DNA of 64,000 nt from Cranoglanis bouderius (lineage: Eukaryota > Chordata > Actinopteri > Siluriformes > Cranoglanididae), in assembly GCA_023630585.1 (NCBI GenBank), contig CM042552.1, positions 3,720,001 through 3,784,000 on the forward strand, in the 5' to 3' direction. This document shows positions 47,759 through 56,448 of this stretch, one piece after another. Within the stretch, counting starts at the first letter, position 1; every line of letters begins with the position of its first letter. Below the pieces are notes generated by a model, which was not told the origin of the DNA, searched no databases, and saw only the letters and a list, made by a program, of their open reading frames with translations. A program made the position numbers and the translations under genes.

Positions 47759-50757
47759 CGTCTAAACTTACTTACATTTTTGCACGTCACTACATAGTAC
47801 AGAGTTCCACCAGACTAGAGGGAGAAAAAAAAATCATTTACATCTTTCTGTTTTTATACAACATACTGTGTAAAAGAAAAAGAAATTTAAGGGAAGATAC
47901 CTTCAAAAAAAACAAAAAAAAAAAAAATTGAAAAGTTGACTAAATTGAGCAGTAAACATTAAATCAATCAGTGAAAAATTCTATAAATCACAGTTTGTCT
48001 TTACATTTAAAACGGTCTAAGTTTTCTTAAGTAATTGTGCAAGTTTTAAAAAAAAATCAGTGGGTTGTTCAAGGCTTTTAGAAAAACTTGTTACAGTTCT
48101 CATGTTTCACCTCGCACCTAAAAACACTGATTAAAATCACCGTTACTCAAGACCTTGAGCTGCTTATTGCTTTTATCGATCATGGAGAAAACAATCTGAT
48201 AAAATACACTAGTGTTCAATAGATCATCTCATTTATTATTAATACAGCTCCTCCGCCAAACAATGTAATTCATTGACAGTAAGCTTTGGTTGCTAAGCAA
48301 CATAATGGGCATTAGGCCTGTCCATGAACAGTACAATGCCTTAATGATTAGGATTAATGCTTATTTATTAAACAGCGATAAAAACTATATGATGAAATAC
48401 ACTATTTCCAGTTTCCAGTTTTAACGTGGTGTAAGTGTGATGGATTTACTGGCACATTAATATAGAATTCAGTCGTTTTGATCAATAGCATGTTGAGTAT
48501 TTTACAGCGGCTTTGATTGCGGCTCAGATTTTAGGAAGGAAGCCGTCCGTTTTTGTGCTTAATGTGGTCCTAAATACAAAAATTCCTTGTAATATTTACA
48601 CTATATATACACTAATACTGACACTAACGCAGAAGACATTAAATAGTCATGCAAGATAAACATTAGTGTAAACGCACCCAAGAATTTAGTATTTAGAACA
48701 GATTTGGATCCAATCATTCAGGAGCTGAAGACGCATTTTAACCACATCCTATACATCCGTCTTTCCAAATCCCATTTGACGCTTAAAAGCCCTCCTAAGA
48801 GGTGATGCATGTGCTTTGTGAATGCTGACGTTGATGTTAGAAAGATTAAACACGGCATAGAAAAATCATGATTTATCGCAGTTTGAATGCAATGAGCTTG
48901 TAGTTCAAATCTTATCAGGACACACGAAATGGCCAGGGGTAATGGAGTTAAAGACCTTTAGGGTTTGTTTATACTGTATATACAACAGAAATGAGTGGAG
49001 TGTGAGAGGAAACCTCGCTCAGCGCATCAGCATCGAGAGGTTTTGTGGTTCGGATGGTGGCAGTCGTTTCATCAGGAATGTGGACCAGCTCCAGAAAGGT
49101 AATGCCGATGGAGAAGTGGTGAGCCTCCAGCTGCAGGTTATCACCGGGGCTGATATTAGTCAGGATCTCAACATCTCCTGTGGGCCAATTCACACCAATT
49201 TCACATCAGGCTACCATATGGGTACATTTTCAATCCTTCCTGATGTTTTTATATTGTTTCAACTTTCCACATTAATTAATTAGTGATGCCTCAAATAAGC
49301 AACACAGATTATCACCGGAGTTGTTTTTCCTGCTTTGATATTATCGAAAGTCTCTCCAAACCATTCTGTACCATAGCTAGCTAGTTAGCCTACTTTACTT
49401 GATAGCACTGAGCTTGCTAACTAAATAGAGCACATTTTCATACAGTACGTGTACTATATCTTATGAATAATTTTTTATTCAATTTGGAATAAATAGTTAT
49501 CGAACTACACGGCAAAAATGATGTCTCTGAGTGAAGATTTTGAATAAAGGAAAAGTTATTTCATATTTCTCAATATGAGATTGTTATATAACAAATATAA
49601 GACCATTAAGCGTAGACGTAGTTACTAATTCTATTAATCTTTTGGCAGATAATTTCGTTTCTATCTAGAAATAAATGCTCCAAATAAGAAAAATATCTAC
49701 CAATAGAACAAGACCATTTCAAGGAAATTGGAATAAGTTTTAAAAAATGTCTAGAAATATGCTTCATAATCTAATAAAGAGAAATATTAGTCGAAGGTAC
49801 CTATATTCAAGATATTTTTAATTACTAACATATCATTTTTGCAGTGTAGCAGTGCATGCTGATCTTGCTAATCTTTAATTAGGGGTCCAAGCACCAAAGG
49901 CCCATATTCCTGCAGCTTATTCCTTCCTTTCCTCAAAACCGGAAAGAACCAGTATGATTTATTTATTTTATTTTTGCTTATTTACATAATGTATGAAATA
50001 TATTTTTGTTTCCTCCCTTTTGTCTACTCCTACAAAACTGACCTCTCGAAAGGAGTGCCTGGACCCAAATTATTGCCATTTGCGTCGAGTGAGACATGAA
50101 TGGATGGAGAGGGGAAATGTTAACTAAGCCACAATGCAGCAACGTAATCACTGTATATTTGACTGTTAGTAGCCCAATTTCATTATGGTTTTCATTATCT
50201 CATTGTTTTTATACAGTATGTGCAGAGAAAAGCGATGATAAGATCAGTGTCATGGGGCAGTATAATGGTAAAAAGTTGTGCACTTCTTTATGGTGAGATA
50301 TGTTCATTTTGTACACTTGTTCATTCAGTCAGGACGATTGTTAACTGCTGTGTGAACGTGTAACCAGTCCAGCAAATTGTGCTCAAGCTGCTAGTTTAAA
50401 GAATTTACCAATGATTTTTTTTGATATCACACTGGCAAACAAGGAAAACTGAAAAGCTATAAGGCTACTCTGATGTATGAGATGTATGCATGTATGAGTG
50501 ATAAAGACAAATGTATATTATTTTACCTTCAAAGCCCTCTATAGTAGAACCCACGTTGACGGTACTTCCACCTGCACAGTTTATCGCTGAGGTACCTGAG
50601 GAGGCAGAGAGCTGATTCATTAACCGTGTATTTATTCTCCTCTGTTCCAGGCGCTACGTTTATCTCATATTTACAATATATTCATCTCCAAGTGATTATA
50701 TTCGGCTTCAAATGAGAAAGGCAGGGTGTGTGTGTGTGTGTGTGTGTGTGTGAGTGA

Positions 50758-50789
<32 letters not shown>

Positions 50790-52395
50790 GAAGACAGAAT
50801 GTCAGTTTATGAAGTTTATCATTTTAACTTTCAGAATTTTTTAAAAAGTATTCATTATAAAAATGTAGCAACCTATTATGATGATTTACAAAGATTATCT
50901 TGCTACTTATTCATTTTATACTACTGCTCTAGTGAATTCTCGATTCTGATTGGTCAGAAGATCTTGATCAATTTTCTATAACAGCAACTCTGACAGCAGT
51001 AGTTTATATTAATGCCCTCATTCTAATGCGTTACAGGGACTAAAAAACGAGTTAAAAAATGTGTGCAGTCACTGATATGATGAAGTTTTTCTCATATTTT
51101 GTACATTTAACCCTTTCTCGCAGTACACTGGTCCGCCAACAGAATGGAAATCGACTTATCGGACATTTTCAATGAGTATGAACAAATTAATTATGTTTTA
51201 GATGGAGAGATGTTTATTTAACATGTATGGAAGGAGTCTCCAGTGTCAGAACTTTGTAGCAGTCAGAGTTAAAGCTGTAATTTCAAGTTTTGTGACATCT
51301 TTAGGACAGAGCAGCTTACTTTCTCTGTGACAAGCTATTTTTTCCCCCGTAAGTATAAATGAGAGAACAAAGAGAGGCTGTTTATAGCTGTTAACATAAG
51401 TGATAACTGGTTTCATGGACATTCCACAAAATTAAATGTAATTATATATAATCGTATAAAAAGTATGATGTGTTGTTCTTCAGTAAATACAATCTTTATT
51501 TCTTGGTAAATTGCTGTGGTATAAGAGGAATAAAACACTTTGAGGTGTGCTGCTATAGGAAAAATAACTTTGGGGCGTTAACAGTAACTCATACTTGATT
51601 ATTTTCTCATATTTTGTACATTTAACCCTTTCTCGCAGTACACTGGACTTATCGGACATTTTCAATGAGTATAAACAAATGAATTATTTTAACGCAAGTC
51701 TGATGAGATTATTCAGGGCACTGTCGGGTTTCTGTGTGTAGAGTATCGTGACTCTGTGTTTTTTAATTTGCCAGCCGAATGGATGTGTAGAAGCGTTCAG
51801 TTCTGCCGCTGGTGCTAGGTGTTGTGTGTCTACGCCGGAAGACGGATACCGTGTACGTCTAGAGAGAATTTTCATCAAAATGACGGACGGTCTTCAGAAT
51901 TTTCCCTCAGTGCTTTTAAAATTTGGTAAATGATCATCAGTTAACGCAACTCCTGGGTACCAGTCAATAGTACAGTTTTCACACCCTTTTCTCCCAGAGT
52001 GTGTTTATTCCTTACATATGAAATGTTAACAGAGTAACAAAGTAACTAAACATAATGTATTAATTGGTGTTAATGAAGTAGACCTTTAGTTAATGTTACT
52101 GATGGTGTATTAATGCTGAGGTTCGTGGCTTAATGTCAGTAAAGAGAACCTTTACTGATATCATTTTATTAATATTCATTAAATGTTACTCAATCAAGTC
52201 CATATCAAGAAAAACAGCACAGTTAAAGTGAAAAAAGCTTTCTTGCTTGGTAGACCACAACGTCACACAGCCAGGTTGTGTAGTAACATTATTTGCTTCA
52301 TATATAAGTGACTTACCGATAGCGGCCTGTACGGCGTGAACACACACGCAGGCCAGAATGAGCAAAGAGCAGAATAAGTTCATATCGTCCATCAT
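25043..52395 (-). CDS. CDHR5-like transmembrane cadherin with 13 EC repeats (29 coding exons)
   Basis: Calcium-dependent surface adhesion protein. Coding exons in transcript order: 52395-52317, 50595-50527, 49177-49014, 47814-47776, 47397-47308, 47149-47060, 46094-45987, 43014-42901, 42054-41961, 40829-40717, 39046-38873, 38754-38626, 35640-35485, 34359-34179, 34086-33953, 33063-32113, 31662-31537, 31387-31151, 31039-30941, 30761-30589, 30411-30263, 30151-29841, 29698-29588, 29334-29149, 28865-28771, 28500-28336, 27923-27729, 27409-27373, 25150-25043. All phases agree, giving 1558 residues. Order: signal peptide (1-22), EC repeats marked by DxND-type linkers (DINDNAP, DVDDNAP, DENDNNP, DINDNSP, DVNDNAP, DVNDKAP, DVNDNNP, DVNETP), a membrane-adjacent domain (about 1385-1475), a TM helix (about 1486-1508) and a 50-residue tail ending SFL. 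EC1-EC3 resemble CDHR5 (SGGTLYYV, EAIKAQDGDMGINQ), but CDHR5 in mammals has four ECs plus mucin repeats, so orthology is uncertain. Confidence 0.9.
25151..27372. other. Cadherin last intron
   Basis: It holds the diverged family D repeat (25215-25985). The remainder (26000-27370) shows no convincing exon, gene or named repeat on either strand. Confidence 0.45.
25215..25985 (+). repeat. Dispersed repeat family D, diverged copy
   Basis: It shares GGAAACTAATCAATATTCTG, ACACTGGAAACTCCTTCCAT and GACCAAATCAGTATCAGG with 14485-15045, with extra sequence between. It lies in the last cadherin intron. Confidence 0.5.
27729..27923 (-). CDS. Cadherin transmembrane exon
   Basis: A charged segment (KLKSESESVKVELEKVFGSD and an EEQE-rich linker) leads into TAIVLGVLLALSFIALITLV and VVYVIK, a single membrane helix followed by a basic residue. 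The donor GTAAGT cuts after two bases of an Asn codon, completed by the 37-bp exon at 27409-27373. Confidence 0.92.
28336..28500 (-). CDS. Cadherin exon: probable membrane-adjacent domain
   Basis: The reading SLEKVLGWSVHIISIQ, then KTYISFIAVD and VTISANKVHE, alternates helix and strand and carries no EC motifs. Its place between the last EC and the TM helix, and its pattern, resemble the ferredoxin-like membrane-adjacent domain described for PCDH15, CDH23 and CDHR2. That is an inference from pattern, not a search result. Confidence 0.6.
29149..29334 (-). CDS. Cadherin exon with a GC donor
   Basis: It encodes ALDPDDTEELRYSLQ through ATDGHGLSATAEIQ of the last EC repeat. It is followed by GCAAGT rather than GTAAGT. 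Phase 0 continuation into 28865 (IHVKSSTSENIV) supports a real GC-AG intron, a rare but established class. Confidence 0.82.
31855..32005. repeat. Possible dispersed repeat in cadherin intron 16
   Basis: The segment with CCTGCCAATTCCCACCCACC and TCTCCCCTATCATATGACAA has the feel of a recurrent fish repeat, but I see only one copy in this window. Confidence 0.3.
32113..33063 (-). CDS. Cadherin large exon, end of EC6 to start of EC9
   Basis: This 317-codon exon covers most of EC6, EC7 and EC8 in full, and the start of EC9. Each carries canonical calcium-binding motifs: PED/LEN, ATDADSG and NATDKDEGPNG, LDRET/LDYGK, and DINDNSP, DVNDNAP and DVNDKAP linkers. It ends VTDENE before GTGAGA. The other repeats are cut into many small exons, so this block may descend from an intron-poor segment. 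Confidence 0.93.
33338..33528 (-). mobile_element. tRNA-derived SINE, family A, second copy
   Basis: It shares the GGGATTTGAACTC (minus-strand B box), GGGCCCAGCAGTGGCAGCTT and TTATCCAGAGCGAC blocks with 3135-3330. It lies in the cadherin intron between exons 33953-34086 and 32113-33063, in the gene's own orientation. Confidence 0.75.
34360..35484. other. Cadherin intron 13 with CA/GT tracts
   Basis: It contains (GT)n at 34564-34595 and a long (CA)n at 35270-35354. The segment 34680-35150 includes ACCATTAG-type motifs reminiscent of the element at 24022-24304. No coding sequence is seen. Confidence 0.5.
36027..37531 (+). mobile_element. Inactive Tc1-like transposon of a second family
   Basis: TA-flanked ends read CAGTATCTCACAAAAGTGAG at the left and its complement at the right. 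The inner inverted repeats (GAGTACACCCC, AATGGCCGTGTGTTGAG) recur on both sides. The internal ORF is broken. It sits in the cadherin gene's intron 35641-38625, antisense to that gene. The family differs from the elements at 10 and 18 kb in both ends and transposase. Confidence 0.93.
36399..37295 (+). pseudogene. Tc1 transposase pseudogene
   Basis: The reading starts MAPHGKELSEDLKKRIVAL and carries both helix-turn-helix regions and the first catalytic Asp (LWSDEPKIN). It runs to AAGTGEL near 37020, where a deletion shifts the frame. It resumes in another frame with NMYCDILKQSMIPSLRKLG and the second Asp motif (QHDNDPK). After that more lesions destroy the region that should carry the catalytic Glu. 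The coding potential is lost. Confidence 0.88.
37764..38008 (+). mobile_element. tRNA-derived SINE, family C
   Basis: The head is GGGGCGGCTGTGACTCAGGT with a GGTTTGATCCCC B box. The tail contains TGTAAAGCGCTTTGTAGAAC, then AAAGGCACTATAAAAG and CCATTTACCATTTAC, a tail style typical of several fish SINEs. It lies in the cadherin gene's 35641-38625 intron, antisense to the gene. Confidence 0.7.
39225..39312. repeat. Short tandem array, 12-bp unit
   Basis: About seven units of the form CCATTATAACCC with point changes lie in the cadherin intron between 39047 and 40716. Confidence 0.8.
39518..40209. mobile_element. Non-autonomous piggyBac-type element
   Basis: The element is 692 bp, flanked by TTAA on both sides (39514-39517 and 40210-40213). 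The termini are inverted: CCCTCTACTGCAT at the left, ATGCAGTAAAGGG at the right. TTAA targets and CCC/GGG ends are the hallmark of piggyBac transposons. There is no transposase ORF. Inside are three near-identical 16-bp palindromes, GTTGCCRTAYGGCAAC, at 39658-39673, 39953-39968 and 40178-40193. Confidence 0.78.
40346..40405. repeat. AAT trinucleotide microsatellite
   Basis: A perfect TAA/AAT run of about 18 units lies in the cadherin intron 39047-40716. Confidence 0.9.
40830..42900. other. Cadherin introns 8 and 9
   Basis: Apart from the exon at 41961-42054 I see no gene, tandem repeat or clear transposon here. Confidence 0.4.
43170..45560. repeat. 33-bp minisatellite, about 72 units
   Basis: The plus-strand unit begins AAGTAAAGACAGATGAGTCC and continues AGGGTTAAGTKYC. 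Units differ at a few positions but show no length change, so one frame on each strand stays open throughout. On the minus strand this gives an 807-codon reading of LICLYLELNPG-type units (45580-43157). It occupies most of the cadherin intron between exons 46094-45987 and 43014-42901. Confidence 0.95.
45987..46094 (-). CDS. Cadherin exon 7, upstream of the minisatellite intron
   Basis: It encodes 36 residues starting SPAPAEFEVRNDGTIRIRS and ending NFTVKAV, then donor GTAAAC. It continues in phase 0 at 43014 with DVGDLFDTTTVIITVQDFDN, the EC2-EC3 linker. The 2972-bp intron between them is mostly the 33-bp minisatellite. Confidence 0.85.
46225..46935 (+). repeat. Dispersed repeat family D, interrupted copy
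   Basis: It carries GCTGTTATAGCAAAATAATA, then an unrelated segment (about 46300-46560). The family sequence resumes at CTCTTACACCACAGCAACTT and continues to ACACTGGAGACATTTTCCAT and the AAACCTGACCACATTG end. Confidence 0.5.
47500..47755. repeat. TA/TATG repeat filling a cadherin intron
   Basis: About 255 of the 378 bases of the intron between 47776 and 47397 are TATATA and TATGTATG repeats. The pure TA part can fold on itself. The donor of exon 47814-47776 lies only about 20 bases from the repeat. Confidence 0.9.
47815..49013. other. Cadherin intron 3
   Basis: It is AT-rich with short A runs (47906-47927). No exon, gene or recognised repeat is seen on either strand. Confidence 0.4.
49178..50526. 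other. Cadherin intron 2
   Basis: AT-rich unique-looking sequence; no gene or clear repeat is seen. Confidence 0.4.
50925..51560 (-). repeat. Dispersed repeat family D, reverse copy
   Basis: On the plus strand it reads GATTCTGATTGGTCAGAAGA first and TGTGCTGCTATAGGAAAAAT-like sequence last. The ends are therefore reversed relative to 14485-15045. Confidence 0.5.
51091..51690. repeat. Pair of direct duplicates in cadherin intron 1
   Basis: The block around 51109-51190 (TTTAACCCTTTCTCGCAGTA ... TTATCGGACATTTTCAATGA) recurs at 51619-51680 with about 22 bases deleted. The copies are roughly half a kilobase apart and flank part of the reverse family D repeat. Confidence 0.75.
52317..52395 (-). 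CDS. Cadherin exon 1: start codon and signal peptide
   Basis: It reads MMDDMNLFCSLLILACVCVH then AVQAAI before the donor GTAAGT. The hydrophobic core after MNL is a secretory signal with likely cleavage after AVQA. The first ATG (52395-52393) is used here; the second Met or Met4 would also give a functional signal. The split Gly codon is completed at 50595. Confidence 0.88.
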
Positions 52396-53985
52396 ATGGA
52401 GCGTGTCTCCTCTGTCTCAGTACGTGTCGAGTGAACCTCACACTTCAGATGACGTGAGGAAAAAGTACAGGGCGGGAACAGCAATCTGGGCTGTCCATAA
52501 TACCCCCCCCCCCCATACACACACAACACGCACACACACACACCTCCTGCTCTATCCTCATCTATCTCTCTTATTGCACTGCTCGTCATAAACTGTAATG
52601 ACTCTATGCGAGGTTCAAAAGTCTCAAAGTCCCACTAAATGTTGATTTTACAGTATGACCTAAGGTGCATGTGTTTTAGGGAATAGAAACTTATAGCCAC
52701 GCTATTCTAGGACAATAATCAACGCTGGGGTGGCGTGATGAAGCGGAGACACTGTTACCACCCCAAAGATGATTCTTTTCCAATAACCAACGTGTCCCAA
52801 AGTTTTTTGCTCCACTTATACCATGGGAATTTGCCAAAGGTTGCTGTTTCTATTTATTAAAGAAAGACATGTCATACTTTTTATCTTTTTATAGTTACAT
52901 TTAATGTTGTGAATGGAGAATTCAAACAGCAGGGTTCTCCAGGACAGGACAAGAGAGAAGAGATGGGATCCTGTGAAGCAGCTTATCAGGGAACACGGCA
53001 TGAAGCCAGTAGAGCATTACTGACATGAAAAACGAGGGAGAAATCTTGAATGCAGCTGCATATCTGCCTTTATGGGTGCGGGTAATAGTTTTTTCACTAC
53101 ATCAGTCTTATTGTGCCATGAGATCTTGTGTTACAAAGCATCTTTCACACCAGTCGATTTTCACACTTTAGGTCGTCTTTAGGGAGGTTTATAATTAAAC
53201 ATGGACCAATCGAGGTGTCATCATATGCTCAGAGAATTGTGACAGTGGTATTGTTTGTGTCTGCCCTAATGAAGTGACTACGTTTCTGACACCGTAGTTT
53301 TTATATGTGGTTCTATTACTTAATGCAGCAACCCATTTATTTCACCGATACTGAATTATCTTAATGTTAGACTTTGATCCACCATAAAACACGGATGGAA
53401 AGGTGTGTGCGCTATCAGTGAGTAACTAACACCCAGGAATCCAGAGCCACAGATGAGGAATGTAATGTCGGATTAGAAACCGATGATTTCCGGATTTTTA
53501 TTTTTTTTGTCATGTAGTTTGAGTCACTTTGAGCTGTTACTTCTGTACAGAAAGAGATTTTTATTCCATCATCATTTATTTTCATATCAAAATGACCCAT
53601 TTATTTATTTACTAAAAAGTAAAGCAACACTACAAATCATATTGTCAGAGTTAAAAGTTATTACTCTAAACATAATAATAACATCTCGTAATCATATTAC
53701 CGAGAGTATCCGAGTTACAGAGAGGTGATTCAGTCTCAAGCGCATTCCATTCATCTCTCATCAGTTTTATTACAGTAATATTGAGTAATAAGCTCAAAAG
53801 CAACGAACTGCGTCAACAGACAGAACACTGATAAGTGGCAGGAATGGGAAAAAAAGAATCTTAAGTGGAAATATGAGGCAGGTATTTCCACAAATATAAT
53901 CAGTGGTTGTGTACTTAGACCTTAAAAGACCTTAAATTATACTGAGGTGAAAATACATATCATCTAAAGTAATAGTTAAAACAGA

Positions 53986-54695
53986 GAACGTGAAAGAGGA
54001 AAAAATAAAAAAAAGAAGGAAAGAAAAGAATAAACAAAGAAACAGGTGGAAAGAAAAAAGAAATGGAGAAGGAAAGATGGAATAAGAAAGAGAGAGATAT
54101 ATAAAAGACAAAAGGAAAGGGGAAAATGGAAAGAAAAGTGTATAGATACAAAAGAAGGATAAAAAATGAAAAGGAGAAAAGAAAAGGAAAGATGGAGAGA
54201 TAAATAAGACAAAGGAAGAGGGGGAAAAGAAAAATTGAGACATAAAGAAGAAAGGGGAAAAAGAAAAATGAAAAAAGGAAATCTGAGAGATATAAAGCAG
54301 AAGAAAAGAAAAGAAAGATGGAGAGATATAAAGAAGAAAAGGGAAAGGAGAAAAGAAAAATTTAGATATACAAGTAAGAAAAGGGAAAAGATTAAAAGAA
54401 AGCGGTACAAATGCCAAAAAACTACAAGAATAAGAAGAAAAAAGGACAAAAAGGGAAAAGAACAATTCTGACATATATAGAAGAAAAGGGGAAAAGGGAA
54501 AAGAAAGATGGAGAGATCCAAAGGATGAAAAAAATGAATGAAAGAAAGACAAAGAAGAAAGGGGGGAAGAAAGAGAGGAGAAAAACTGTAAGGGACACAA
54601 AGTGGGAGGAAAAAAAGCGCGAAATAGAAAGAAGGACAGGTGAAAAACTCAAAGAAAAGAGAGAAAAGCAGAATAAAGAGTGGAAGAAGTGCTGA
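53986..54695 (+). repeat. 700-bp polypurine tract upstream of COMMD1
   Basis: The plus strand is almost entirely A and G (GAAAAG, GAGAGAT, AAGAAAGG motifs with irregular order). The pyrimidine complement gives long Phe/Ser/Leu readings (e.g. 54600-53932 on the minus strand) that are composition artefacts. Confidence 0.85.
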
Positions 54696-54719
54696 GAAAT
54701 AAGAAGCTCAAAAACACAT

Positions 54720-54831
54720 CCGTGCAACTCGGTGAGGCGCTGTCCAATCACATCGCGACGCACCATGACGTAAACACGCCCCGGCCACGTGATCTTGGGG
54801 TCACATGACTCTCCAGTCAACAACAGCCAAC
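54720..54831 (+). promoter_or_regulatory. commd1: COMMD1 promoter region
   Basis: CpG-containing sequence just before the start codon has a CCAAT box (54744-54748), a CRE-like TGACGTAA (54766-54773), an E-box CACGTG (54786-54791) and a second TCACATGA half-palindrome (54801-54808). There is no TATA box. The E-box context GGCCACGTGATC resembles USF/TFE-type sites. Site calls are by eye. Confidence 0.55.
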
Positions 54832-56448
54832 ATGGCGGACGCCGAGGCTGTGAAATCGCTGAGCGGTTTACTGAACGGAATCGCACAGAGAGTTTATTAC
54901 GGGAACTCGGATATCACTGAGGAGCTGCTAAAGGATGAGCTTTACCCCGGTGTGCCTCAGGAGGAGTTCCGGGTTCTGTACGACAAAATGAGGGGCCTTT
55001 TAAAGGTATGAACTACAGGTTTGAAGCTAACGGAGTTAGCCGCAGGATGGCTAACGCGAGCTGATGATACTTTAATGATAGCGGTATTCTCCTTCAGGCT
55101 CCAATATAAACTTCAGTTACGTGTGTTTTATAATCTGAGCAGTGTTTACTTTCTAAATAATGAGAAATGCACTGAACACAACAAGATCAAGACAAGACCA
55201 GTCCAACACCTGAACACTCCTAAATATAAGACCAAAGCTGCTAATATTTACAAACTAATATCATATAATACATTATTAATGAATCAGAACTGAAACACAC
55301 AGTTTTCCTGAAGTTTGCCTGAATCTTTTTTTTTTTTCTTCTCTCCATCAAATAGTGAGCATGACCTAAGCAGTTCCTTCCCTCTCAGTACATTCATTCA
55401 TTCATCTTCAGTAAGCACTTTGTCCTGGTCAGGGTGGCGGTGGATCCGGAGTCTATCCTGGGAACACTGGGAGTGAGGTGGGAGTCAATACATCCCGGAT
55501 GGGACACCAGTTCATCACAGAGCACCATACACGCATTCACACACACACACACACTCTCTCAAACCTAGCAGTCAATTTAGAGCAGCCGAGTCATCTTCTG
55601 CAAAGTTTTTGGGAGGAAACCGGAGAACCCAGAGGAAATCCACAGGGACATGGGGAGAACATGTGAAACTCCACACACCTGAGTTCAGGATCGAATTAGA
55701 AACCGTGGATCTGAGGCATCAACGCTTCCTGCTGCTTGTACAAAATAATTTTTTACGGAGTATAGTACAGCCAGAGAGATGTGTTTGTCTCACACTTTTC
55801 ATGTAAAGACAATCTAGCATACATAGTTGTCCTTTAATAAAATGCTTATTGCAGCTCTAAAATGTTGTCATTACATTTCAAACATTAGCCTCTAGATGGC
55901 AGTGCTTAGTTTTCTTTGATCCCACTGGAGTCTGCGTGGCTTAAATTATGCTGCATGACTTCATCCACTTTTTATTTAATGCTTTTATTTTTTTTGGCAC
56001 GGGATTGTGGGCCGCGTGGAAACATTTTATTTTTACACTAATAATGGTGAAATGATGTCTCAGAGCTTCCCCCTCCCCCCCAATGTCTCTAATAAAGCAG
56101 CAGTAAAGCATATAACAAAAACCCCTCTTCTTGTTCTTCTTCCCTCTGTCCTGTGCTCAGTCTGTAGCCGTGGCGGATATGGACCAGGCCCAGCTGGAGG
56201 CGTTTCTGACCGCTCAGACGCGTAAGCACGGTGGCGGCGGTATGACCTCGGAGCAGGCGGCGGCTCTGGCGCGTTTCTGGAAGGGCCACCGCGGCCGGGT
56301 GCGAGAGAGCCTGCTGGCACAGAGCCGCTGGGAGCCTGCGCTGAGGGGCTTGAGCTGGAGGGTGGACCTGCAGACCGCCAGGAGCAGGGGGCAGACGTCC
56401 AACAGCCCCGTGGCACTGGTGGAGCTCGAGCTGGGACGAAACGGCCAG
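54832..56448 (+). CDS. commd1: COMMD1 (exons 1-2 of probably 3)
   Basis: COMMD1 (MURR1) is a small intracellular scaffold of the Commander/CCC complex, known for copper export, NF-kB turnover and endosomal recycling. Exon 1 is 54832-55005 (MADAEAVKSLSGLLNGIAQR ... LLK, donor GTATGA). Exon 2 is 56161-56448 (SVAVADMDQAQLEAFLTAQT ... LELGRNGQ, donor GTGAGC). The join is phase 0 and gives 154 codons. The start ATG lies in GCCAACATGGCG, a good Kozak match. Exon 1 is the helical N-domain (ITEELLKDELYPGVPQEEF) and exon 2 enters the COMM domain. The family is about 190 residues, so the last roughly 35 residues lie in an exon beyond 64000; I found no match for it before the window end. Confidence 0.95.
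55385..55745 (+). repeat. Dispersed repeat in COMMD1 intron 1
   Basis: Blocks TTTGTCCTGGTCAGGGTGGC, GGTGGATCCGGAGTCTATCC, ATGGGACACCAGTTCATCAC and GGAGGAAACCGGAGAACC belong to a repeat seen very widely in teleost genomes. A fragment of its start occurs at 13763-13800. The class is uncertain. Confidence 0.65.
56161..56448 (+). CDS. commd1: COMMD1 exon 2, start of COMM domain
   Basis: It carries the helical FWKGHRGRVRESLLAQSRW segment and the conserved LRGLSWRVD that opens the COMM domain, then SNSPVALVELELG. A four-Gly run (KHGGGGMTSEQ) extends a loop that is shorter in mammals as I recall it. GC-rich relative to flanking introns. Confidence 0.93.

Larger units (their letters stand above)
52396..54831. 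other. Head-to-head intergenic region, cadherin and COMMD1
   Basis: From left: cadherin upstream sequence with a poly-C run and CA repeats (52503-52542), a family D fragment (52690-52935), unremarkable sequence (52940-53980), the polypurine tract (53986-54695) and the COMMD1 promoter (54720-54831). I found no XPO1 exon or other gene. Confidence 0.5.

Noticed and set aside
47475..47797. Tyr/Ile repeat readings on both strands
   Set aside because: They are translations of the TA/TATG repeat.
53932..54600. 222-codon Phe/Ser/Leu-rich minus-strand reading
   Set aside because: Composition artefact of the polypurine tract; several overlapping frames are equally open.
52396..54719. XPO1 between the cadherin and COMMD1
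   Set aside because: No exon resembling exportin-1 was seen on either strand.
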